Positions 39,129 to 47,425 of a stretch of 64,000 bases of DNA are shown here, piece by piece. The stretch is from Clostridia bacterium (GTDB taxonomy: Bacteria; Bacillota; DSM-521; Neomoorellales; SLTJ01). The DNA is taken from positions 1-64,000 of the forward strand of contig JANLFO010000004.1 of the NCBI GenBank assembly GCA_024653205.1, read 5' to 3'. Under the pieces are notes generated by a model, which was not told the DNA's origin, did not search any database, and worked only from the letters and a program-made list of their open reading frames with translations. Numbering within the stretch: the first letter of the stretch is position 1; the number at the start of each line of letters is the position of its first letter. The position numbers and the translations under genes are program-made.

Positions 39129-40005
39129 CACCCTGGGCTACTATCTCCGTCAGGCCGGTTTGGGGCTGCGCCGGAGCGGCTGGCTCACCGTGGCGGCCGT
39201 CGCCACCGTGAGTATTTCCCTCTTCCTGCTGGGGCTTTTCGTGCTCCTGGTCCTGAATCTTAACCTGATCGTCAGTTCACTGGAATCGGAAGTGGAGGCG
39301 GCGGTGTTCATCCGCCCGGATGCGCCGAGGGAGGTGCTGCCGGAACTGGAGGCGGCCCTGCGACGGCTGCCGGGCGTGAAGGAAGTCATACTGGTCCCCA
39401 AGGAGGAGGGCTTGCGGCGCCTGGCCGAGCAGTTCGGGCCGCAGCACGACCTGATTAAGGCCTTAGGCGGCAATAATCCCCTGCCCGACTACTTCCGGGT
39501 TCGCACCACCCGGCCGGAGGACGTGCCCACGGTGGCGCGGGCGGCGGAGAAGCTGCGCCACGTAGAAGAGGTACGCTACGGTCAGGGCCTGGTAGAGCGC
39601 CTGTTCCAGCTGACCGGCTGGGTGCGGGTGCTGGGCACCTCGGTAATCGTGCTGCTGGGTGCGGCGGCGGTGGGCCTGATAGCCATAGCCATTCGCATGA
39701 ACGTGTTCGCCCGGAGGCGGGAGATCAGCATCATGAAGTACGTGGGCGCAACCGACTGGTTCATCCGCTGGCCCTTCTTTCTGGAGGGAATGTTCCTGGG
39801 GATTATCGGGGCGGGGATCGCCGGCTTGAGCCTGCACGCCGCCTACTCGGTGCTCATCGCCCGGCTGAAGGTAAGTCTCGCCTTCCTGCCCTTGCTCACC
39901 AACCCGGGCCAGGTGTGGGAACTGGTGGCCGCCCTGGTTCTGGGGGGCTTGGTCCTGGGCTCTCTGGGCAGCCTGATTTCCATTCGGCGTTTTCTTCAGG
40001 TGTAA
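39118..40005 (+). CDS. ftsX: Cell-division membrane protein FtsX
   Basis: A 295-residue protein with four membrane helices (about 24-48, 168-190, 215-240, 263-290) and an extracytoplasmic domain between the first two, the standard FtsX layout. The [21 protein letters not shown] loop is diagnostic. TTG 39118 lies inside the end of ftsE. In Bacillus, FtsEX activates the endopeptidase CwlO and affects entry into sporulation; no CwlO-like gene adjoins here. Confidence 0.94.
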   Translation: MRLSTLGYYLRQAGLGLRRSGWLTVAAVATVSISLFLLGLFVLLVLNLNLIVSSLESEVEAAVFIRPDAPREVLPELEAALRRLPGVKEVILVPKEEGLRRLAEQFGPQHDLIKALGGNNPLPDYFRVRTTRPEDVPTVARAAEKLRHVEEVRYGQGLVERLFQLTGWVRVLGTSVIVLLGAAAVGLIAIAIRMNVFARRREISIMKYVGATDWFIRWPFFLEGMFLGIIGAGIAGLSLHAAYSVLIARLKVSLAFLPLLTNPGQVWELVAALVLGGLVLGSLGSLISIRRFLQV

Positions 40006-40119
40006 AGGCTCATAAGCGCGGCGCAAGGGGCATAAGTACCATAAGGTGGCAAGGGTATTCCTAAAGTACGGGATGGTGAGGCGGCTCTGGAGAAGTGGCG
40101 GCGAGCGGGTAAGATCGTT

Positions 40120-41262
40120 TTGGCCATCGTCCTGGCCTGGTGCGTGTTGGTGGCGGCGGGCCTGACTTTTTTTGTCTTTGCCCACTACGGGGAAGTAACC
40201 CAGTTGCTGCGGGTGGTTTCCCTGATACAGACCCAGGCCCTGGAGCCGGCCGATACCGGTCGGCTGCTCCAGGGGGCCACCCGGGGGCTGGTGGAAGCTC
40301 TGGACGACCCTTACTCGGTCTACCTGGACCGGGAGCAGTACCGCAGCCTGACCCAGCAGATAACCGGTAGTTACGGCGGGGTGGGCCTGGTGATCGGGGT
40401 GGACGAGGAGGGCCGAATCAAGGTAATTACTCCCTTCAAGGGTACGCCCGCCCACCGGGCCGGCATTCAGAGCGGGGACCTGATAGTGCGGATAGAGGAT
40501 CGCGATGCCCGCACCCTTAACCTGGAGGAAGCGGCCCGCCTCTTACAGGGTGAGCCCGGCACGCCGGTCTCCCTGGCCGTCCAGCGGCCGGGCGACGGCA
40601 TACGAGAGTTCAGGATAGTCCGGGAAAGAATCGTCATCCCCACCGTGGAAGCGCGGGTGCTGGACGGGCACCCCGGCATCGCCTACCTCAACATCACTAC
40701 CTTCAGCGAGCAGACACCGCAGGCTCTGGCCGCCGCCTTGAAGGAGATAGGTACCGAAAACCTGCGGGGGATCGTACTGGACCTGCGCAACAACCCCGGG
40801 GGAGAACTCACGGCGGCGGTAGAAGTAGCGGGGTACTTCGTTCCCGCCGGGCCGGTGGTGTACACCGTGAGCCGCCAGAAGTCCACCCCCTACCCTGCCT
40901 CCGGCCGCAAGCTGGACCTGCCGCTGGTGGTGCTGGTCAACGGCGGTACGGCCAGCGCGGCGGAGATCGTGGCCGGGGCGGTGAAGGATACCGGAGCCGG
41001 CCTTCTGGTGGGAGAGAAGACCTTCGGTAAGGGACGGGTGCAGAAGGTGTTCCGGTTGGACGGGGGGGCGGGCCTGAAGCTCACTACCGAAAAGTATCTT
41101 ACCCCCGCCCGGCGGGATATCGACGGGAAGGGCATCGAGCCCGACCTGGTGGTAACCATGACGGCGGAGGAAACCGCCCAGGCCCTTCTTGCCGCGCCGG
41201 ATCCGGCGCGCGACCGGCAGCTGCTGAAGGCGGTGCAAATCCTCGAGGGTGCCAAATCCTAG
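40120..41262 (+). CDS. ctpB: C-terminal processing peptidase (S41 family, CtpA/CtpB-like)
   Basis: A 380-residue membrane-anchored serine protease: N-terminal helix (about 3-22), PDZ domain (about 85-170) and S41 catalytic domain with LDLRNNPGG, the nucleophile in VNGGTASAAEIVAGAVKD and lysine in GEKTFGKGRVQ. In Bacillus, CtpB between ftsEX and minJ cleaves SpoIVFA to activate sigma-K; that role is inferred from position. The start is uncertain: TTG 40120 has a weak ribosome site and CTG 40087 after GGTGAGG is plausible. Confidence 0.88.
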   Translation: MAIVLAWCVLVAAGLTFFVFAHYGEVTQLLRVVSLIQTQALEPADTGRLLQGATRGLVEALDDPYSVYLDREQYRSLTQQITGSYGGVGLVIGVDEEGRIKVITPFKGTPAHRAGIQSGDLIVRIEDRDARTLNLEEAARLLQGEPGTPVSLAVQRPGDGIREFRIVRERIVIPTVEARVLDGHPGIAYLNITTFSEQTPQALAAALKEIGTENLRGIVLDLRNNPGGELTAAVEVAGYFVPAGPVVYTVSRQKSTPYPASGRKLDLPLVVLVNGGTASAAEIVAGAVKDTGAGLLVGEKTFGKGRVQKVFRLDGGAGLKLTTEKYLTPARRDIDGKGIEPDLVVTMTAEETAQALLAAPDPARDRQLLKAVQILEGAKS

Positions 41263-41279
41263 GGGAAGGAGCGCCTCCC

Positions 41280-42494
41280 TTGTCCTGGCTCAGTTTGGTG
41301 TCCCTGGTGCTGCTGACCTTGCTCCGTGCCCTGGCCAACCCCTTCTTCTGGCTGGTGATGCTGCTGGTAGCCGCCCAGCATTTCCGGCTGGCGCGCACCA
41401 AGAGCCGTCTCCTGGGGGTGCCGACCGAGCCTTTCTGGCTGCCGACCCTGTATTCCGCCCTCTTGGGAATAGTGGGGGGACTGGTAGGCAGCGTTCTGCT
41501 GGTGCTGCTGGGTGTCTCCCTCAGCAATACCGGGCTGGCCTATCTGTGGCCGCTGGCCATTCTCCTGATGCTGATCAGCCCCCACCTCCTGTGCTTCTCT
41601 TACGCCGGGGGCCTGCTGGCCCTGAGTTCCCTGCTCTTTGGCTTTCCGCGCCTGGAAGTGGCGCAGCTGGTGGCCCTGGTGGGGGCCCTCCACCTGGTAG
41701 AAAGCCTGCTTATCCTGCTGAGCGGGCACCTTGGAGGCATGCCCGTGTACCTGCGCCTCCCTCGGGGCGAGGTGGTAGGCGCTTTTAACCTCCAACGTTT
41801 TTGGCCCATTCCCCTGGTGGCAGGAGCCCTTTTGGAACTGCCCGAACTGGTGCCCTACGGCGTGGCCATGCCCGATTGGTGGCCCCTCATCCGGCCCGAG
41901 GGCATAGCCTCTCCGGACCAGGCGGTGTACGTGCTGCTGCCGGTGGTGGCCGCCCTGGGGTACGGGGATATAGCGGTGTCCTCGCTGCCCCGGGGCAAGA
42001 GCCGGCGTTCCGCACTGATACTGTGCGGTTACAGTCTCGCGGTCCTGGTCCTGGCCGTGGCTGCCTCCCGTTCGCCGTTCTGGGCCTTCCCGGCCGCCGT
42101 GTTCACCCCCCTCGGACACGAGCTTACCATAGTCCTCGGCCGGCGGGCGGAGATGCTCGGCCGGCCAAGGTTCGCGCCCCGGCCCGGCGGAGTAATGGTG
42201 CTGGACACGGTGTGGGGTTCCCAGGCCCGGCGCTGGGGGCTGGAGGCGGGCAGCGTGCTGAGGGGCGTTAACGGCCGGCCGGTAAGCTCGCGTGCGGACC
42301 TGGCCGCGGCCCTGGCGGTCTCCGGCCCGTATCTGGAACTGGAGTACACGGACGCCCGGGGCAAATGGCAGCGGTTGCACGTGCGCGGCGACGCCAGGCG
42401 GCCGCTGGGCATAATTCCGGTTCCGGAGCCGGGGGATCCTCCCCTGGTGGAGTGGGGGACGGGTTCACTATTGCGGCGGTTGTTCAGGAAGTAA
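41280..42494 (+). CDS. Polytopic membrane protein with C-terminal PDZ domain, MinJ-like
   Basis: A 404-residue protein with about eight to ten membrane helices up to residue 280 and a short PDZ-like domain (about 300-370: VMVLDTVWGSQARRWGLEAG, LRGVNGRPVSSRADLAAAL). In Bacillus, minJ, the adaptor between DivIVA and MinD, follows ctpB and has the same layout; I infer the assignment from order and architecture, since sequence conservation in this family is low. TTG 41280 is 17 bases after the protease stop. Confidence 0.72.
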   Translation: MSWLSLVSLVLLTLLRALANPFFWLVMLLVAAQHFRLARTKSRLLGVPTEPFWLPTLYSALLGIVGGLVGSVLLVLLGVSLSNTGLAYLWPLAILLMLISPHLLCFSYAGGLLALSSLLFGFPRLEVAQLVALVGALHLVESLLILLSGHLGGMPVYLRLPRGEVVGAFNLQRFWPIPLVAGALLELPELVPYGVAMPDWWPLIRPEGIASPDQAVYVLLPVVAALGYGDIAVSSLPRGKSRRSALILCGYSLAVLVLAVAASRSPFWAFPAAVFTPLGHELTIVLGRRAEMLGRPRFAPRPGGVMVLDTVWGSQARRWGLEAGSVLRGVNGRPVSSRADLAAALAVSGPYLELEYTDARGKWQRLHVRGDARRPLGIIPVPEPGDPPLVEWGTGSLLRRLFRK

Positions 42495-42609
42495 ACATGG
42501 GAAAGGAGGTAGCAGGTCCGGGTAGACGTGCACTGATCGCCTTTGTCCGGTGGTATATTTCTTGCATTAGTTTCGGGCGGTATTCTTCTCACAAAAGGAG
42601 GGAAGGGTA

Positions 42610-43392
42610 TTGAATATCGTAGTACTACTCAAGCAGACCTTCGACACCGAAGCCAAAATCGAACTAACCGCCGACGGAAAGATCAGCAGCGCGGGAGTAA
42701 ACCTCATCATAAACCCCTACGACGAATTCGCGGTGGAAGAAGCCCTCAAGCTTAAGGAGAAGTTCGGAGGGGAAGTAGTGGTAGTCAGCGTGGGCGGTGC
42801 CCAGGCCCAAGACGCCATCCGCCAGGCGCTGGCCATGGGCGCGGACCGCGGGGTGCTGGTGCAGGACCCCGCCCTGGAAGGCGCCGACCATGCCGGGGTG
42901 GCCCAGGCCCTGGCCAAGGCGGTTTCCACCCTCTCCTACGACCTCATCCTGACCGGCTGGGTGGCCATAGACGACAATGCCGCCCAGGTTCCCGGCCGGG
43001 TGGCGGAAATCCTTAACCTTCCCCAGGTCAACCTGGCGGTCAAGGTAGAGGTGGACGGCAACCGGGCCACGGTGCACCGCGAGGGAGAGGGGGCTACCGA
43101 GATCCTGGAGGTTCCCCTGCCCGCCCTCATCACCGCTCAGAAAGGGCTCAACGAGCCGCGCTATCCTTCCATGAAAGGCATCATGCAGGCCAAAAAGAAG
43201 CCCATCCAGCAGCTCAGCCTGGCCGATCTGGGTCTTTCCGCCGACGCCGTGGGAGCCGCGGCGGCCAAGGTCACCGTTACTTCTTACTCCCTGCCGCCCA
43301 AGCGGGCGGGCGGCCGGCTGCTGGAGGGAGAGCCGCAGGATCAGGCTCGGGAACTGGTGCGCCTGCTGCGCGAAGAAGCGAAGGTTATCTAA
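42610..43392 (+). CDS. etfB: Electron transfer flavoprotein beta subunit
   Basis: A 260-residue ETF beta subunit (NIVVLLKQTFDTEAKIEL, INPYDEFAVEEALKLKEKFG, ILTGWVAIDDNAAQVPGRVAE, LPALITAQKGLNEPRYPSM). It binds AMP or a second flavin and shuttles electrons between dehydrogenases and a quinone reductase or ferredoxin. TTG 42610 follows AAAAGGAGGGAAGG. Its operon partner etfA is 16 bases downstream. No acyl-CoA dehydrogenase adjoins, so the electron donor is unknown. 42495-42609 shows no consensus promoter. Confidence 0.93.
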   Translation: MNIVVLLKQTFDTEAKIELTADGKISSAGVNLIINPYDEFAVEEALKLKEKFGGEVVVVSVGGAQAQDAIRQALAMGADRGVLVQDPALEGADHAGVAQALAKAVSTLSYDLILTGWVAIDDNAAQVPGRVAEILNLPQVNLAVKVEVDGNRATVHREGEGATEILEVPLPALITAQKGLNEPRYPSMKGIMQAKKKPIQQLSLADLGLSADAVGAAAAKVTVTSYSLPPKRAGGRLLEGEPQDQARELVRLLREEAKVI

Positions 43393-43408
43393 AAGGGGGT
43401 AGGGGAGC

Positions 43409-44389
43409 TTGGCAACGGCAGTATTAGTCTTCGCAGAGCACAAGGAAGGACAGTGGCGGAAAGTCACCGCCGAGCTGCTCACCCGGGGCCGGGCGTTCGC
43501 CGACCAGCTGGGCGGCGAACTGGGGGCCGTGCTTCTGGGCCAGGGCGTGGCCGGCATGGCCGGGAGCCTGGGTCAGTACGGCGTGGACAAGGTCTACCTG
43601 GCGGACGACGAGCGCCTGGCCAACTATACCACCGACGCCTATACCTCGGTGGTGGCCGACCTGATAAAGTCCCTGCAGCCGCAGCTGGTACTCTTCGGTC
43701 ATACCGCCCTGGCCAAGGACCTGGCTCCCAGGGTGGCCCAGCGGCTGGGCGCCGGCCTGGTAACCGACTGCACCGGGCTGGAACTGGCCGGCGGCAAGGT
43801 GCGTTTCGTGCGCCCCATTTACGCCGGCAAGGCCATTACCCAGGGTGAGGTTTCGGGTCCTCCGGCCATGGTTACGGTACGGCCGAACGTGCTGGGCGTG
43901 GCCGAAGTGGGTGCCCGCACTCCGGAAGTGGTGAGCCAGCCGGTACAGCTCGATCCGGGCAGCCTGCGGCAGCTGGTCAAGGACATCGTCAAGAAGGCCA
44001 CCGGGCGGGTCGAGCTGACCGAGGCCGACATTATAGTCTCGGGCGGCCGGGGCATGAAGGGTCCGGAAAACTTCAAGATCCTGGAGGAACTGGCCGACGT
44101 GCTGGGCGCCGCGGTGGGAGCTTCCCGCGCCGCAGTGGACGCTGGCTGGCGGGATCACGATGACCAGGTGGGCCAGACGGGCAAGACGGTTTCTCCCACC
44201 CTGTATATCGCCTGCGGGATCTCCGGTGCCATCCAGCACCTGGCGGGAATGCAGTCCTCCAAGTATATCGTGGCCATCAACAAGGACCCGGAGGCGCCGA
44301 TCTTCCAGGTGGCCAACTACGGCATCGTCGGCGACCTCTTCACGATCGTGCCCCTGCTGACCGAGGAGTTCAAGAAGGCCTTACAGTAA
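43409..44389 (+). CDS. etfA: Electron transfer flavoprotein alpha subunit
   Basis: A 326-residue subunit. The C-terminal FAD domain has the family signature [20 protein letters not shown], preceded by [15 protein letters not shown] and [21 protein letters not shown], and ends [20 protein letters not shown]. Length is typical for stand-alone EtfA without an N-terminal ferredoxin domain. The start is TTG 43409 with AGGGGGTAGGGGAG upstream. A strong terminator follows at 44419. Confidence 0.94.
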   Translation: MATAVLVFAEHKEGQWRKVTAELLTRGRAFADQLGGELGAVLLGQGVAGMAGSLGQYGVDKVYLADDERLANYTTDAYTSVVADLIKSLQPQLVLFGHTALAKDLAPRVAQRLGAGLVTDCTGLELAGGKVRFVRPIYAGKAITQGEVSGPPAMVTVRPNVLGVAEVGARTPEVVSQPVQLDPGSLRQLVKDIVKKATGRVELTEADIIVSGGRGMKGPENFKILEELADVLGAAVGASRAAVDAGWRDHDDQVGQTGKTVSPTLYIACGISGAIQHLAGMQSSKYIVAINKDPEAPIFQVANYGIVGDLFTIVPLLTEEFKKALQ

Positions 44390-44418
44390 ACCTCACCCCT
44401 CTCATGCCTCTAGATCCT

Positions 44419-44450
44419 GGGGCCGTTTTCAATACGGCCCCCCCTTTTTC
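44419..44450 (+). terminator. Terminator after etfBA
   Basis: GGGGCCGT (44419-44426) and ACGGCCCC (44434-44441) form a hairpin followed by CCCTTTTTC. Confidence 0.9.
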
Positions 44451-44586
44451 TAAGGGTGCGGTGTCGAACAGGCGGGGCTATCGGCAGCAGCAGGCGGTTT
44501 CGGCACTGGCACCGCCTTCCCGCCCCGCATACGGCGCTGCGGGGGCCAGAGGCCGCCGGCCGAGGTCGGACCGGTCTGGGCAGGGG

Positions 44587-44615
44587 TTGAAGCCGAGGCA
44601 TTTTGTGGATATATT
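44587..44615 (+). promoter_or_regulatory. Sigma-A promoter of the small gene and CBS-GGDEF gene
   Basis: TTGAAG (44587-44592), 17 bp, TATATT (44610-44615), 41 bases before ATG 44657. 44451-44586 holds nothing I recognise. Confidence 0.6.
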
Positions 44616-44656
44616 TAGGGCTGGTACGGCATCAAATTTTGGAAGGAGTCAACCTG

Positions 44657-45004
44657 ATGAAAGCCAGCGCATCCGAGCGCCGGGCGGAGATCACCCTTCG
44701 GCTCTCGGAATTCGAGTTCCCGCCCATGCAGGACGTGCTTCTGGTGGGCAAACGGGCGCCCATCGGGCCGGAGGCGGCCAGACGCATGGTAGACGCCCTC
44801 TCGCCCGAGCAGTACGAGGTTCTGCCCCTGGATCACGCCGTGCTCGAGGCGGCGGTTATCCGCAAGAATCTGTTGCGCATGGTGCCGGCGGAGAAGCTCC
44901 TGCCCTTCCTGCTGGAAGAAGGGGGGAAGATCGCCCACGAAAGCGCCATAGTCAAGGCCCAGGTGACCGTAACCGTCGAGGCCACTAGGACGGTGGAGCT
45001 ATGA
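44657..45004 (+). CDS. Uncharacterised 115-residue protein
   Basis: A small soluble, mixed alpha/beta protein that I do not recognise. It opens with charged residues and has an FEFPPMQDVLLVGKRAPIGP segment followed by two helices and a beta-rich tail (AQVTVTVEATRTVEL). No cysteines, signal or membrane segment. ATG 44657 follows GGAAGGAG, and the end overlaps the CBS-GGDEF gene by four bases, so the two are translationally coupled and the product may work in the same c-di-GMP signalling unit. Confidence 0.7.
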   Translation: MKASASERRAEITLRLSEFEFPPMQDVLLVGKRAPIGPEAARRMVDALSPEQYEVLPLDHAVLEAAVIRKNLLRMVPAEKLLPFLLEEGGKIAHESAIVKAQVTVTVEATRTVEL

Positions 45005-45861
45005 GCGCCTCGGTAGCCGATATCATGTGCCGGGAAGTCATTACCGTAGGCCCCCTGGAGAGCGTGGCCCGGGCGGAGGGCCTGATGCGCGCCCACCGGA
45101 TCGGCGGGCTTCCGGTGCTGGAAGACGGCCGGTTGGTCGGCATCATCACCTCCCGGGACGTCCGCGCTTCCCACCCCAACCGCCTGGTGACGGATGCCAT
45201 GACCCGCAATCCCGTCGTCGTTTCCCCCCAACTCTCCCTTTGGGAAGCCAAGGAAGTGCTGGAAAAGAACCGGATCGAAAGGCTCCCCGTGGTCGAGGGC
45301 GGCCGGCTGGTGGGCATCGTCACCAAGGCTGCCCTTTACGCGGAGCTGGGCAAGTATTGGGACGCCCTCACCGGCCTGAGCAAGAGCGAGTACCTCCTGG
45401 AAAGGGCCAGGTGCTTCTTGCTTCAGGGACGGGAGATAGCGGTCCTGTTTTTCGACCTGGACGATTTCGGCCGGGTGAACAAGCTGTACGGCCACGCCGT
45501 GGGGGATGAGGTCATCCGCCAGACCGGCGGGCTCCTGCAGGCTCTGATGCCCCCGGAGGCCGGCCTCTGCCGTTACGGCGGGGACGAGTTCGCCGCTGTG
45601 CTCGGCGCTACGCTGGATCAGGCTCGGGAGCTGGGCCTGCGGGCGGTGGCCCGGGTGGAGGAAGCCGAGTGGCCGCTGGGAATAAGGATCAGCTTGTCCG
45701 TGGGCATTGTCGGCGGAAGGCGCGCCGCGGCACGGCCGGACGGAAACTGGCGCTTCGGGGTAAAAGAGCTGCTCAATCTGGCCAGCCTGGCCTGCACCCG
45801 GGCCAAGCGCCAAAAGAGCCGGATAGCGGTGGCCGACACTCTTCAGCTCGTCAGGGGCTGA
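45001..45861 (+). CDS. CBS-pair diguanylate cyclase (CBS-CBS-GGDEF)
   Basis: A 286-residue cytosolic signalling protein. Two CBS motifs (residues 5-60 and 65-115) form a nucleotide-sensing module, followed by a GGDEF domain (about 140-285) with FFDLDDFGRVNKLYGH and an intact RYGGDEF active-site loop. It should make cyclic di-GMP under control of an adenine nucleotide or similar ligand. No RxxD product-inhibition site is evident upstream of the loop. It ends two bases before the convergent glycosyltransferase gene. Confidence 0.88.
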   Translation: MSASVADIMCREVITVGPLESVARAEGLMRAHRIGGLPVLEDGRLVGIITSRDVRASHPNRLVTDAMTRNPVVVSPQLSLWEAKEVLEKNRIERLPVVEGGRLVGIVTKAALYAELGKYWDALTGLSKSEYLLERARCFLLQGREIAVLFFDLDDFGRVNKLYGHAVGDEVIRQTGGLLQALMPPEAGLCRYGGDEFAAVLGATLDQARELGLRAVARVEEAEWPLGIRISLSVGIVGGRRAAARPDGNWRFGVKELLNLASLACTRAKRQKSRIAVADTLQLVRG

Positions 45862-45863
45862 AC

Positions 45864-47042
45864 CTAACCCGGCCGCCGGAGAAGGGCGACCGAGGCACCC
45901 GAAATCAGGCGCTGGTAGTGCTCGGCCAGGCGCTGCGCCGTGCGTTCGGCGGAGAATTCTTCTACCGTGACCTGCGTCTGCCGGGCCATGGCCGCGCGCC
46001 GGGATTCGTCGCTTACTAGCTCTGCCACTCGGGCGGTAAATTCTTCTAGGTTGAGGGCGGTAAGGTAGCCGTCCACCCCCGAGTTCACCATGTCTCTTAC
46101 CCCGGCGGCGTCCACCGCCACCACCGGCAAACCGGCGGCCTTGGCCTCGGCCAGGACCACCCCCTGGGTTTCGGTGACGGAAGCAAAGACGAATAGATCG
46201 GCGCCGGCGTAGCAGTGCACCACCTCTTCCGGCGGAAGGGTGCCGGTGAAAACGGTCTCCTCCGCCACTCCCAGCTCCGCCGCCAGCCGCTTGGTTTCCT
46301 CCTCGGCGTTGCCACCTCCCACCAGCACCAGCCGCAAGGGCGGAAGGCCGGCCAGGCGCCGCAGACGGGCGAAGCTTTTCAGCAGGAAGGGCAGGTTTTT
46401 CTCCCTGCCCAGGCGACCCACGTAGAGCAGGATCTTGGCCTCCGGCGGCAGGGTGTAGCGTTGCCGCAGTCGATTGCGGTCGCCCCGGCGGAAGCGTTCC
46501 AACTCGATCCCGGTAGGCACTACCGCCAACGGCGCGGTTACTCCTTGGCGGCGCAGCAGGTCGGCAATCTGGGTAGTGGGGGTGATCACCAGGTCGCAGC
46601 GGTTGCAGAAGCGGCGGGTATACTGACGCACCACTCGCCGGGATAGTTCGGGGAAGAAAGGCACGTAGTGAACGTACTGATCGTAAAGGGTATGATAGGT
46701 AAAGACCAGGGGAAGACCGTGCCGCCGGGCGGCGTCCGCTCCCAGGGAGCCCAGAAGAAAAGGCGAGTGCACGTGAATTAGGTCTAGTTTCAGCCGGCGC
46801 ACCGTGTTTCCCAGGCTCAGGGATAGGGGCAGGGCCAGGCGGAAGTCGCGCTGGGTGACTGCGGGCACACTGGCGAACCGGAACACTCCTTCTTCCGGCG
46901 GCGCGTTGGGGTAGCGGGGGGCGAAGATATACACCCGGTGACCCAGGCGACGCAGGTGGGCGGTGAAGGTTTCGATGGAGCGAACCACGCCGCTGGTATA
47001 AGGCCGGTAGCTGTCGGTGAAAAAGCCAATGGCCAGGCTCAC
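45864..47042 (-). CDS. GT4-family glycosyltransferase
   Basis: A 392-residue GT-B fold enzyme. N-terminal IGFFTDSYRPYTSGVVRSIE and the HVHSPF and TYHTLYDQYVHY motifs bind the acceptor; the C-terminal half has YVGRLGREKNLPFLLKSF and the E(x7)E signature in ASVTETQGVVLAEAKAAGLP. The pattern fits diacylglycerol glucosyl- or mannosyltransferases of Gram-positive glycolipid synthesis, though the acceptor is not certain. GTG start at the complement of 47040-47042. It stands alone between a repeat and a signalling gene. Confidence 0.85.
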   Translation of the reverse strand: MSLAIGFFTDSYRPYTSGVVRSIETFTAHLRRLGHRVYIFAPRYPNAPPEEGVFRFASVPAVTQRDFRLALPLSLSLGNTVRRLKLDLIHVHSPFLLGSLGADAARRHGLPLVFTYHTLYDQYVHYVPFFPELSRRVVRQYTRRFCNRCDLVITPTTQIADLLRRQGVTAPLAVVPTGIELERFRRGDRNRLRQRYTLPPEAKILLYVGRLGREKNLPFLLKSFARLRRLAGLPPLRLVLVGGGNAEEETKRLAAELGVAEETVFTGTLPPEEVVHCYAGADLFVFASVTETQGVVLAEAKAAGLPVVAVDAAGVRDMVNSGVDGYLTALNLEEFTARVAELVSDESRRAAMARQTQVTVEEFSAERTAQRLAEHYQRLISGASVALLRRPG

Positions 47043-47150
47043 CCCGGTTCCCCCTCTTTCCCCTGCCGATTCTCAAGGTCGGTTCGCACGCGCTCCTTGA
47101 GTTTGCCCGGCCGGCGCTCCTGGCTCACTGGCGGGTCACCGTCTCGCCTG

Positions 47151-47363
47151 GGGCGGTTACGGGTGCTCCCCGTTCGTACTGTCACCCCGCCGGCCAAGCT
47201 AGCGCTCGGTCTTCGCCCTCCGGCGGGCTTCCGGCGCAGGCGCCGTCCGTAGCGCCGCGCCGCTACGGCCATCCATGGCCTACGGCCCGCCTCTGAGCTT
47301 GCCCTCGCCAAGCTCGGCACCCGGCGAGGTTCCAATGTACTCCGGGGAGACCCGTAACCGCCC
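47151..47363 (-). repeat. Interspersed structured repeat, type B
   Basis: A 213 bp copy, reverse orientation. Arms GGGCGGTTACGGGT and ACCCGTAACCGCCC pair. Type-B blocks CGTTCGTACTGTCACC and CCAATGTACTCC match the copy at 34250. Central hairpin stems differ in sequence from the other copies yet still pair (GGCCATCCATGGCC; GGCGCC with GGCGCT on the opposite side). It takes up most of the 383 bp between the glycosyltransferase and uvrB. Confidence 0.82.
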
Positions 47364-47425
47364 GCCGACCCAAAACCGGGAAAACTTAGGAGCGTCGGCC
47401 CGGTCTCCCACCCGCCGAAGCCCTG

